Part shown: in pieces, positions 22,247 to 31,100 of the stretch | How the letters are laid out: every line of letters begins with the position of its first letter | Position numbering within the stretch: the stretch's first letter is position 1 | Assembly: GCF_036492245.1 (NCBI RefSeq) | Contig: NZ_AP025286.1 | Location: forward strand, 310,001 to 374,000 | DNA from: Treponema bryantii | GTDB lineage: Bacteria > Spirochaetota > Spirochaetia > Treponematales > Treponemataceae | Direction of reading: 5' to 3' | DNA: 64,000 bases | Notes under the pieces: generated by a model | Told to the model about the DNA's origin: nothing | Seen by the model: only the letters and a program-made list of their open reading frames with translations | The model's database searches: none | Translations under genes and position numbers: made by a program

Positions 22247-23812
22247 TCACCGGCCGCCAGCGGCCTTCCTCACTTCCCACTTCTGGCGGCTGCCTTTGAA
22301 CTCTACCTGAACCGGAATCATGTCGTAACCGAGGTCTTCACGGATTCGGTTCTTGAGGTAAGTAACATAAGGCTCAGGAACAACTTCCGGTCTTGTTGCA
22401 AAAATAATGAACGAAACCGGGTTTACACTCTGCTGAGTCATATAGCGGATCTTAAAGTGTGCAGTCTTACTTGCTGGCGGCGGATATCTCTCCAGCCAGT
22501 CCTGAAGGGCATTGTTCAAAGATGATGTTCCAATCTTCTTTGTAAGCTGTCCGTACATTTCAATTGCAGTGTTAAGCAAATCTTTTACGCCTTTGCCCTC
22601 AAGTGCGCTAAGAGGAAGAATAGGTGCAAAATCCATATGAGCAAACATAATGTTCATCCATTCTCGGACTGATTTTATTGCCTTGTTGTCCTGCTCTTCG
22701 CGCAGATCCCATTTATTCAAAACAAAGATGATTCCACGGCCCTTTTCAAAGGCAAGTGAACAGATTTTTTTATCCTGTTCGGCAAGACCTTCCACCGCAT
22801 CAATCATCAGAAATACAACATCACACTCGTCCAGGGTTTTTATGGCGCGGTTTACAGAGTAATACTCGACGTCATCATGAACCTTCGCCTTACGGCGAAT
22901 ACCCGCAGTATCAAGTACTTTGAAGCGGCGGCCGGCATACTCAAATTCACCTTCCACAACGTCGCGGGTTGTGCCTGCATAATCGCAGACAATCGAGTTC
23001 TCACTGTGAGTCAGGCGGTTACTGAGAGTAGACTTACCGGTATTTGGTTTTCCGAGAATCGCAATCTTAATAGGACGGTCCGAGCTGAGCACCTGAACCT
23101 TAGAGAAGTCACAGCGCGAAGTAATTGCGTCTGCGAGGTCACTGATATGGTCACCGTGCTCTGCCGAAATCAGCATAAGTTCGTTGAAACCGTACTTAGC
23201 GTAGTTCCAGGCCTCTGCTTCGTTCTTTCCGCCTTCAGTTTTATTTACCGCAGCAATCAGTTTGTTCCAGTAAGGGCGCATTTTTATGATGAACTCTTCG
23301 TCTTCACCGGTAATCTCGCCTGCATCAAGCAGAAGAATCACAACATCGGCGCGGTCAATCATATCGAGGGAGCGCTCAACAACGTAGTCGTCGAGTTCGG
23401 CTTCTTTTGTACCGATGTCGCGGGTAAGTTTATATCCGCCGGTATCTACGAGGTGAACAGGTTTTCCGTTAATAATTGCAGTTGCTTCAACAGGGTCGCG
23501 GGTAACACCAGGCTGATCGTTTACAATAGCCACGCGGTGATGTAAAAAGCGGTTGAAGAGAGTTGATTTTCCAACGTTAGGGCGGCCGGCAATTACAACG
23601 AGAGGAAGTCCGTCATATTCGGCATCTTCAGGATCTGTGTCGCCGGTAGCGGTAACCGTGCCGTCCGGAGCTATGGTAATTCCGTTTACAGCGCCGGGAG
23701 TAATGAAATCAGATTCTTCGGCGCGGGCATTTTCTGCGGCCTTCTGTTTTTTTTCTTCCAACGCCTCTTCTTTTGGACGTGAGAAGTCAGGTTTATTCTT
23801 TTTCTTTGCCAT
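22247..23812 (-). CDS. der: Ribosome biogenesis GTPase Der (EngA)
   Basis: 521 aa, longer than the usual 440-490 because of a charged N-terminal extension of about 70 aa (Lys/Glu-rich). Two tandem GTPase domains: G1 GRPNVGKS (about 76) with DTGG and NKTE, and G1 GKPNTGKS (about 265) with DTAG and NKWD. The first NKxD box reads NKTE, a variant also found in some other Der proteins. The KH-like C-terminal domain closes the protein. Der helps mature the 50S subunit and is essential in most bacteria. It starts 8 bases after the stop of ptsI, so they share an operon. Confidence 0.97.
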   Translation of the reverse strand: MAKKKNKPDFSRPKEEALEEKKQKAAENARAEESDFITPGAVNGITIAPDGTVTATGDTDPEDAEYDGLPLVVIAGRPNVGKSTLFNRFLHHRVAIVNDQPGVTRDPVEATAIINGKPVHLVDTGGYKLTRDIGTKEAELDDYVVERSLDMIDRADVVILLLDAGEITGEDEEFIIKMRPYWNKLIAAVNKTEGGKNEAEAWNYAKYGFNELMLISAEHGDHISDLADAITSRCDFSKVQVLSSDRPIKIAILGKPNTGKSTLSNRLTHSENSIVCDYAGTTRDVVEGEFEYAGRRFKVLDTAGIRRKAKVHDDVEYYSVNRAIKTLDECDVVFLMIDAVEGLAEQDKKICSLAFEKGRGIIFVLNKWDLREEQDNKAIKSVREWMNIMFAHMDFAPILPLSALEGKGVKDLLNTAIEMYGQLTKKIGTSSLNNALQDWLERYPPPASKTAHFKIRYMTQQSVNPVSFIIFATRPEVVPEPYVTYLKNRIREDLGYDMIPVQVEFKGSRQKWEVRKAAGGR

Positions 23813-23820
23813 GTTTTTCC

Positions 23821-25536
23821 CTAGAGGTTATTTAAGTGTTTAGCCGAAATCGCTTCGAGTTCGGCGATTGTGAATCTTGAAAGCAGTTCCTTTGTGCTTG
23901 AAATCAGCTTTGGACTCATACTCAGGTTTCTGATACCCATACCCGCAAGCACCATCACACTGTCCTGTCGGCCTGCCATTTCACCGCAGACTGCCAGAGG
24001 AATATTGTTTTCTTTTGCGGAACGAACCGTCATTTCAATAAGGCGCAGAACTGCAAGACTGAACTCGTTGTAAAGTCCGCTTACATGCTGATTTTCGCGG
24101 TCAATTCCGAGAGTATACTGTGTAAGGTCATTTGTACCAAGACTGAAGAAGTCACTTACCTTGCTCAAACAGTCAGAAATCAGGGCTGCTGCGGCTGTCT
24201 CAATCATAATTCCAACCGGAGTGTCTTCCTGGAACGGAATTTTCTCACTGGTAAGCTCCTGCTTTACAACATTTACGAGTTCAAGACACTCTTTTACCTG
24301 ATCAACGCTTGTGATAAGCGGGAACATGATTTCGAGATTTCCGTAAACGCTGGCACGGTACAAAGCGCGAAGCTGGGTTTTCAGAATATTGGGATATTCA
24401 AGACTGAGGCGAACGGCGCGAAGTCCCATCAGAGGGTTCTTTTCTTCGATGGCCGGCAAATCAACTGAGTTAATCAGCTTATCACCACCGGCATCAAGGG
24501 TACGAATAGTAACAGGCTTATCACCCATAATCTGAAGAACGCTCTTATATGCTTCAAACTGAGTCTGTTCACTGAAAGAACGAGCTGCCGCATTAAGCGA
24601 AGCTCCGCTCTGTGCCATGTAAAGGAACTCAGTGCGGAAAAGTCCGATTCCATCAGCACCTTCAGCAAGGGCAATTTCAGCTTCTTCAGGAGTACCAATG
24701 TTTGCGTAGAGCTTAAAGCGGGTACCGTCTTTTGTTACAGCCGGCTTGCTCAGGAACGAGCGCAGGCTAAGCTTTCTCTGGTATTCCTCGCGGATTTTTG
24801 CCTTATATTCTTCTATTGTATTACGGTCAGGACTAACGAGGATTTCAGCGTCCTTACCGTCAATAATTACAGTTTCACCGTTGCGAACCTTTTTGCTGAT
24901 TTCTTCAAGACCGACAACAGTTGGAATGCCGTAGTTGCGGGCAAGAATAACCACGTGCGAAGAAACACCACCTTCACTAAGGGCAAGTCCGGCAATCTTT
25001 CTTTTACTAAGGATGATTGTATCAGCAGAACTCAGGGATGTTGCCAGAATTACCGAGCCGTCTGGAACGCTGTTGATATCAAAAGGATGAATGTCGAGCA
25101 TTTCGTCGAGGACACGGCCAAATACATCTGTAATATCCTGGGCACGTTCAGAAAGATAGTAGTTACCAGCCTGACGAAGCTTTGCAGCATATTCTTCAGC
25201 CTTAAACTGAACAGTATATTCTATATTAAAGAGTTGATTTTCATAAAAGTCGCGGACTTCCTGCTTAAAAACCGGATCCTCAAGCATAAGGATGTAGGTC
25301 TCAAAAACCTCGCGCTGAGCACGGTCACGTTCACTGGTTTTGGAAAGAGAATCCAGATGCTCAGAAAGGCTCAGAGTGACTGTCTGAACAGCAGCTTCAA
25401 AACGAGACCAGCCTCTGTTTATCTGATCAATATTGATGTGATGCTGCGGAATAGCACGTTTTACCGGGTCTGGAATTACAAAAGCTGTACCAATTCCGGT
25501 TCCGTCGGCCGCAGGGATTCCGAGAAATACTTCCAT
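23821..25536 (-). CDS. ptsI: Phosphoenolpyruvate-protein phosphotransferase (PTS Enzyme I)
   Basis: 571 aa, normal length. The active-site His is in GGVSSHVVILARNYGIPTVVG (about 184-204). The PEP-binding barrel shows GADGIGLFRTEFLYM, ANIGTPEEAE and FFSLGTNDLTQYTLGIDR, and the catalytic Cys lies in AVCGEMAG (about 525). Enzyme I takes phosphate from PEP and passes it to HPr. No HPr, EIIA or sugar permease gene is nearby, in line with spirochaetes that keep a partial, regulatory PTS. No Shine-Dalgarno: a TATAAT on the minus strand ends 8 bases before the ATG. Confidence 0.97.
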   Translation of the reverse strand: MEVFLGIPAADGTGIGTAFVIPDPVKRAIPQHHINIDQINRGWSRFEAAVQTVTLSLSEHLDSLSKTSERDRAQREVFETYILMLEDPVFKQEVRDFYENQLFNIEYTVQFKAEEYAAKLRQAGNYYLSERAQDITDVFGRVLDEMLDIHPFDINSVPDGSVILATSLSSADTIILSKRKIAGLALSEGGVSSHVVILARNYGIPTVVGLEEISKKVRNGETVIIDGKDAEILVSPDRNTIEEYKAKIREEYQRKLSLRSFLSKPAVTKDGTRFKLYANIGTPEEAEIALAEGADGIGLFRTEFLYMAQSGASLNAAARSFSEQTQFEAYKSVLQIMGDKPVTIRTLDAGGDKLINSVDLPAIEEKNPLMGLRAVRLSLEYPNILKTQLRALYRASVYGNLEIMFPLITSVDQVKECLELVNVVKQELTSEKIPFQEDTPVGIMIETAAAALISDCLSKVSDFFSLGTNDLTQYTLGIDRENQHVSGLYNEFSLAVLRLIEMTVRSAKENNIPLAVCGEMAGRQDSVMVLAGMGIRNLSMSPKLISSTKELLSRFTIAELEAISAKHLNNL

Positions 25537-25544
25537 AAATTTGA

Positions 25545-25552
25545 ATTATAAT
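25545..25552. promoter_or_regulatory. Shared divergent -10 element between ptsI and the CmpB-family gene
   Basis: The 8-base ATTATAAT contains TATAAT on both strands: 25547-25552 on plus and 25550-25545 on minus. It is 6 bases from the plus-strand ATG (25559) and 8 bases from the ptsI ATG (25536). Neither gene has a Shine-Dalgarno, so both transcripts appear leaderless and would compete for one polymerase site. Confidence 0.65.
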
Positions 25553-25558
25553 AGAAAA

Positions 25559-26416
25559 ATGATTATATTTAAAGATATGAATATGATGCCCGTTTACGAG
25601 TTGCCTTTTAAGGCCGCTTTTTTGATTTTTATTATGTTCAGTATGGTTGGCTGGATTTCCGAAGTTCTCTATGTAGGAATCTTTCATGAGCATAAATTCG
25701 TAAACCGCGGATTTTTGTATGGGCCTCTGTGTCCGGTCTATGGTTTTGGCGGCATTGTAATTCTTCTGCTACCTGCAAAATTGTATTCTACCTGGATACC
25801 TCTGTTTTTTGCCTCTATGATTTTATGCACTATAGTTGAATATTTTGTAAGCTGGTTTATGGAAAAAATGTTTCATACACGCTGGTGGGATTATTCACAC
25901 TATAAATTCAATATTAATGGAAGAATTTGTCTTTTGAACTCAGTTCTCTTCGGATTCCTTGGGCTTGGAGTAATCCGCTTTGTCTATCCTCAGATGCTTC
26001 ATTTCCTTACCTGGCTTGGTGATTTTGTCGTTATGATTTCGGCAGATGCAATTGGAGTATTTCTTACTATAGATATCTTCCTTACTGTTCGTAAACTTGT
26101 TGATTTCAGTGCCACAATGGAAAAAATCAAGGTATTCGGCGAAAGCTTGCGCGATCATTATGGTAACGAGACCTGGTTCCGCAGTGAAAATATTGAAGAA
26201 ATGCTTGCTTCTGTTAGGGAACATGCTGCAATCAGTAAAGATCAGATCAGCCAGAGTATCCTCGATAAAATTGACCGTATTCAGAATGCCCGTCATGCAG
26301 CAGCTGAAAGCTTTATGGCTCACTTCCCTACAATGAAGAGTATCCAGTATAAGGATGAGCTGGAACATCTGAAATCTCATGTAAAAGCTCGTATTAAGGC
26401 ACACCTTAAAAAATAG
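25559..26416 (+). CDS. CmpB-family (PF06541-like) membrane protein
   Basis: About 285 aa from ATG 25559; ATGs at 25577, 25583 and 25586 are also possible, and a TTG at 25541 would lie in the promoter. The N-terminal 170 residues hold four or five transmembrane helices with FKAAFLIFIMFSMVGWISEV, RGFLYGPLCPVYGFGG, WWDYSHYKFNINGRICL and FGFLGLGVIRF, the signature of proteins labelled putative ABC-transporter type IV (CmpB). No ABC ATPase is nearby and no transport activity is established for the family. The cytoplasmic C-terminus (about 190-285) is charged and helical. Confidence 0.85.
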   Translation: MIIFKDMNMMPVYELPFKAAFLIFIMFSMVGWISEVLYVGIFHEHKFVNRGFLYGPLCPVYGFGGIVILLLPAKLYSTWIPLFFASMILCTIVEYFVSWFMEKMFHTRWWDYSHYKFNINGRICLLNSVLFGFLGLGVIRFVYPQMLHFLTWLGDFVVMISADAIGVFLTIDIFLTVRKLVDFSATMEKIKVFGESLRDHYGNETWFRSENIEEMLASVREHAAISKDQISQSILDKIDRIQNARHAAAESFMAHFPTMKSIQYKDELEHLKSHVKARIKAHLKK

Positions 26417-26455
26417 GAACGTCATGCAGAACTGTTGAAAGTGGCACTATCACCC

Positions 26456-26485
26456 TTGACGATTTCTTCTGTTTCTATATACAAT
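26456..26485 (+). promoter_or_regulatory. Sigma-70 promoter of the NSS transporter gene
   Basis: TTGACG (26456-26461) with TACAAT (26480-26485, 18-base spacer) or TATACA (26478-26483, 16 bases). It lies 32 bases upstream of the ATG, which has its own AGGAG site. Just upstream, at about 26420-26440, is a decayed copy of the GTCATGCTGAA repeat. Confidence 0.7.
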
Positions 26486-26517
26486 ATCTTGAAGTATAAA
26501 AAAAACAGGAGTTTGAT

Positions 26518-27918
26518 ATGAGCGATAATAGTCGCGAAAATCTTGGTAGCAGACTTGGATTCCTTCTTTTGTCTGCTGGTTGTGCTATTGGTTTGGGAAA
26601 TGTATGGCGTTTCCCTTATATTACTGGAAAATACGGCGGAGCCGCATTTGTTCTAATTTATCTTGCCTTCCTTGTAATTCTTGGTCTGCCTGTAATGATC
26701 TGTGAGTTTGCTGTTGGACGTGCATCCCGCAAGAGTATGGCTGCTGCTTTTGAAGAGCTTGAGCCTGCCGGAACAAAGTGGCACTGGTACAATGGTTTTG
26801 CTGTTGCCGGAAACTATCTTTTGATGATGTTCTATACAGTAGTTTCTGGATGGTTCCTTAAATATTTCTTTGAAATGATCAGCGGAAAGTTTGTAGGTAT
26901 GACTCCTGATGAAGTTGGTGCTGCTTTTGGTGCTACTGTAGGAACTCCTTCAAGCCTTCTTATCTGGATGGTAGTTGTAATCGTAATTGGTTTTGGTGCC
27001 TGCTTCCTTGGTCTTCAGAAAGGTGTAGAGCGCATCACAAAAATCATGATGTCTGCACTTTTTGTAATCATGATTGGTCTTGCAATTTATGTAGTTTTCC
27101 TTCCAAAGAGTGGTGCTGGTTATGCTTTCTATCTTAAGCCAAACTTTAAGGCTCTTGTAAGTGGTGAGCATGGACTTTGGGATACAATTTATGCTGCTAT
27201 GGGTCAGGCATTCTTTACATTGAGCCTTGGTATTGGTTCTATGGAGATTTTCGGTTCATACATCGATAAAAAGCATTCTTTGACTGGTGAAGCAGTTCGC
27301 GTTATTGGTCTTGATACTTTTGTTGCTATCTGTGCTGGCCTTATCATCTTCCCTGCATGTGCTGCATTCGGAGTTGAACCAGGTGCTGGTGCTGGTCTTG
27401 CATTCGTATCTCTTCCAAACGTATTCAACGCTATGGGCCCTGTTGCCGGACGTATTGTTGGTGCTTTCTTCTTCCTGTTCATGAGTTTTGCTGCTCTTTC
27501 TACAGTAATTGCTGTATTTGAAAACATCGTAGCATTCCCAATGGACCGCTTTGGCTGGAGCCGCCGCAAGTCTGTACTCATTAACTTCATCGCTATTCTG
27601 ATTCTTGCAACTCCTGCTGCTCTTGGTATGAACGTATGGTCTGGAGTGCACTTCGGTTCACACATCGGTTCTATTGATGCTCTTGAAGACTTTATCGTAA
27701 GCCAGAACCTCCTTCCACTTGGATCTTTAATCTTCCTCTGTTTCTGTATGCACAAGAAGGGCTGGGGTTGGGACGGCTTTATCGCTGAGGCTGATACAGG
27801 TGACGGACTTAAGTTCCCTAAGAACAAGGCTGTTCAGTTCTACCTCAAGTGGATTGCTCCGCTTATCATCCTTGTAGTATTCGTTGCAGGATATTTTGAT
27901 ATTTTTGGTGCAAAGTAG
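26518..27918 (+). CDS. Neurotransmitter:sodium symporter family transporter
   Basis: 466 aa with about eleven or twelve transmembrane helices, LeuT fold. TM1 is SRLGFLLLSAGCAIGLGNVW followed by RFPYITGKYGG, the family signature with the unwound Na+/substrate segment. FTLSLGIGSMEIFGSY marks TM6. It carries an amino acid or related amine inward with Na+; specificity cannot be read from sequence alone. AGGAG precedes the ATG. It is monocistronic with a terminator at 27968-28017. Codon use is more regular and GC-richer in third positions than the giant genes that follow, as for a well-expressed gene. Confidence 0.96.
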   Translation: MSDNSRENLGSRLGFLLLSAGCAIGLGNVWRFPYITGKYGGAAFVLIYLAFLVILGLPVMICEFAVGRASRKSMAAAFEELEPAGTKWHWYNGFAVAGNYLLMMFYTVVSGWFLKYFFEMISGKFVGMTPDEVGAAFGATVGTPSSLLIWMVVVIVIGFGACFLGLQKGVERITKIMMSALFVIMIGLAIYVVFLPKSGAGYAFYLKPNFKALVSGEHGLWDTIYAAMGQAFFTLSLGIGSMEIFGSYIDKKHSLTGEAVRVIGLDTFVAICAGLIIFPACAAFGVEPGAGAGLAFVSLPNVFNAMGPVAGRIVGAFFFLFMSFAALSTVIAVFENIVAFPMDRFGWSRRKSVLINFIAILILATPAALGMNVWSGVHFGSHIGSIDALEDFIVSQNLLPLGSLIFLCFCMHKKGWGWDGFIAEADTGDGLKFPKNKAVQFYLKWIAPLIILVVFVAGYFDIFGAK

Positions 27919-27937
27919 TCTATAATCAAAAGAATAG

Positions 27938-27963
27938 CTAAGAGGTAAGCTATGCTTACCGAC
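27938..27963. repeat. GAGGYAAGCTRTGCTTRCCGAC repeat, second copy
   Basis: CTAAGAGGTAAGC-TAT-GCTTACCGAC forms a perfect 7-bp stem, GGTAAGC (27944-27950) with GCTTACC (27954-27960). It matches the element at 19998-20023, with C-G changed to T-A on both sides of the stem. Both copies follow a plus-strand gene and precede a T-run. Confidence 0.75.
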
Positions 27964-27967
27964 TATA

Positions 27968-28017
27968 AACAGGCATTTCGGGAAATTCTTTGAATTCTCT
28001 GAAATGCCTGTTTTTTT
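27968..28017 (+). terminator. Rho-independent terminator after the NSS gene
   Basis: AACAGGCATTTC (27968-27979) and GAAATGCCTGTT (28001-28012) form a 12-bp stem with a 21-base loop, followed by a T-run. It separates the symporter gene from the giant lipoprotein genes. Confidence 0.93.
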
Positions 28018-28067
28018 ATGGACAAATTATAAAAAAATGTTATATTTATACAGATCAAAAGTCAAGA

Positions 28068-28115
28068 AAATAGAGAATTCAGCCGAAAATAGAAGTTGAA
28101 GAATAATCTCTATTT
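28068..28115 (+). promoter_or_regulatory. Inverted repeat in the leader of giant lipoprotein gene 1
   Basis: AAATAGAGA (28068-28076) and TCTCTATTT (28107-28115) form a 9-bp inverted repeat with a 30-base spacer, about 60 bases before the ATG at 28178. The 28018-28177 region is AT-rich, with several TATA-like boxes; no single promoter can be fixed. Confidence 0.4.
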
Positions 28116-28177
28116 AATAAAGTTTCTTTAGAAAAGTTATATAAGTTTTAAGTGCGCTGTAATTATGAGGTATAACT

Positions 28178-31100
28178 ATGAAGAAACTAAGAATTATTTT
28201 ATTATCAATATTTTCAATTCTCTTAACGGTATCCTGCGAGATAGGGCTGGGATCTTCTGTTGATACGGAAGCACCTGCTCTTTACATATTAAATCCTCCA
28301 GTTGATTCAATTATTCGTGATAGTTTCTTGCTAAGTGGAAGTTATACAGATGATGGAACTGTAGTTAGTGTTTCTGCAAAACTCCAGAGAACAGATGGAA
28401 GTACAAATATAATAAATCTTACAGGTACTGTAGAAGAAAACTCAGTAAAGCGTGGAACTGGAAACTGGAAAGTCACCATTTCTCCTATAAATGAAAAAGG
28501 AGAAACAGAAATTATTGATGGTACTTATCAGGCTAGTGTATACATTAAAGATGCAAGCGGCCATACAACAACACAAAATACTACATTTACAATTGATAAT
28601 ACCGCTCCAATAATGCTGCTTTCCAGACCTTCAACTATAGCAGAAGCTGGTAGAGTAAGTTTTGACTCTTACGGCCGAACATTTAGCATTGAAGGAAAGG
28701 CTGCTGATGACAATGAAGTTAGTAGAATAGAAGTAAATATTTATGAGAACCTTGATAGTGATACTCCAATAGCTAGTATTCCTTTAGATAATATTCCGTT
28801 AACTATTGAAAAAGAGATTGCCTCTTACACTGCCAATGAAGCAAATATCTATGCGCAGATTTATGGTCATACAGATGAAAATGGAGTTATTATTGCTGAT
28901 GAAATAGGAGCTGTATCTCAACGATATTGTTCATTTACCATTTATGATAATGCACAGAGATTTCCTGTGGATGGCAGTGAGCAGACAGCAGATGATAAAA
29001 AAGGAAATAAAACTGAAGACTATTATATGGATTCTATTTTGTCTGAAGTTTTTCTAAATGAATATAATACAACAGAGCTCTATCATATCAAAAACGGAAC
29101 TAAAAACATTACCGAAGCAGGTAAATTGAATAGTTCTGAGGTTTTAAAAAAACTTGCAGAAAATGCAGTTAATAAAAGTCAGTTCTCAATAAATCCGGCA
29201 AATAATCCGAAGTTTGTTGTTAGTTCGGTTAATATTCTTGATAGTGGAAAAGATATGTCTAACGATGTAGCATATCAGTTTTCTGCAGGAAACAGATATC
29301 TTGAAGTAGAAGTCAGTCCAGGACTTGATGGATATCTAATCATGCCCGATACTGTTGGAGTTTATTTGCAGGAATGTAATTCAACAGGAGTAATAGATAA
29401 AACAAAATCTCCAGTCACAATTATAAAACCAGGTAAAGAATTTCATATTGAAGATGAAAATACAGAACAGGAACTTCCTTTTGGCTCGGCTTTTATTTCA
29501 CTTTCAGGAAAATCTTATAAGTTTAAAACAGTAAGAACAATTGACAGCTCTAATTACGATGTGCAAACAGAGAAATATTATGTCGTTGTTGTTGAAGGAA
29601 ATGACTCTCAGGGTAAAGATAATGGTAAAATTATTTCTGAAGGTTTGTATGCTTTTAAACTTAAGTCTAACCTTGAAAAAATAGAAATAGATACAAACTG
29701 TTCATTAAATTATATTTCTCAAAATAAAGTTGCCTGGACAGAATATCCGGATAGCAAATTAAAAATAAATCTTAAATGGGGTGATTCAGCAACTCCTTAT
29801 GCACTTTATCGTAAAGTTGATTCAAAAGATGCAGAAATTGAGCAGAAACTAAAAGCTATAACAGATTCACAAGATAGAGAATATACTGATGAATTAACTT
29901 ATGAGCAGTTAAAAGAGTTAGGTTCAAATGGTGCTTTCCCACATAGTTTAATCTATTATATTAAGAGAACCACAGGAAATGAAGACAATGAAGTTATTTC
30001 AATTTATGCAACAGTAGTTCTTAATTATGATTCAACTGCCCCTGGAATCTCAAATATTCAGTTTACAAATGCTTATGAAAAAGTTAAAGAAACAAATAAT
30101 AATGGGCTCGTTATAGAAGACAGTACATATTATTTGAACAACAAGGAAGGAAAAAAATACAGTATTTCTGGAATAGCAACAGATGATACAGGTATAAAAT
30201 CTATCAAACTTGTAATACCTGGATTAGACTCGAAAACATCAACTTCTGCCCGATTTAGTTTTGCAGATTTGAATTTTGATAATATTTCGCCAGATGTAAA
30301 CGATGGTGTAACTGCAGATATTATTGTTACTGATCTAGCTGGAAATCAGACAAAGAAAACTCTGAAAATCATTTTTGATAATAATCCACCCGTAGGCATT
30401 CATAAACTGGATGCGAAAGGAAAAGATATAGTATTCCGAATTGGAAATTATGATAATACAGAAGTTTCAACAAATGAAGATAAAGATATTGATGTTGGCG
30501 GAAAATATTCAAATCAAACTTATGGAAATTCAGAAACAGTAAAAGTACGTGGAGAATTTTCTGATTCAGGAAGCGGGCTTGATATGCTTTATTATAAGGT
30601 TTATCACACAAAGCCTGGGGAGACCGAATCATTCTATAAGAATTATGAAACTGAATGTGATGGTACTGTTGCTTTCCTCTCTGGAGATAAAATAATAAAG
30701 AAACGAGTTTTCTATACACAAAGTTATCAGAAAGATGGAACAACAATTTCTGTTGATTATGGAGAAGATAATATTGCAGGAAAATATTATCTGGATGATG
30801 TTGAATCAAATTTCTATGCACCAATATCAGGTCTTTCAGTAGGAGAGAATTATCTTGTTTTTGTTGCGGTAGATAAAGTTGGAAATTCAATTGTAGAAAA
30901 ACCATATGATGAAAATAATTATTATTATCTCAATGTAGATACAGAAGGTCCTGAGATTATTGCAAATGACGATACAATACGATATTCAAATGCAACTCAA
31001 ACTTTTAATTTGAATGGTTCAGTCCTGGATATTCCTGCTGGAATAGATACGTTAGAGGTTTATGCAAATATTTACAAAGAAAAGGGTGGTACAGAAAAAA

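Noticed and set aside
22877-23545. 222-aa plus-strand open frame
   Set aside because: It lies wholly inside der on the opposite strand. Der has both GTPase domains intact, so this is a shadow frame.
27204-27827. 207-aa minus-strand open frame
   Set aside because: It lies inside the NSS symporter gene, with no family features. The long frame comes from regular codon use of the real gene.
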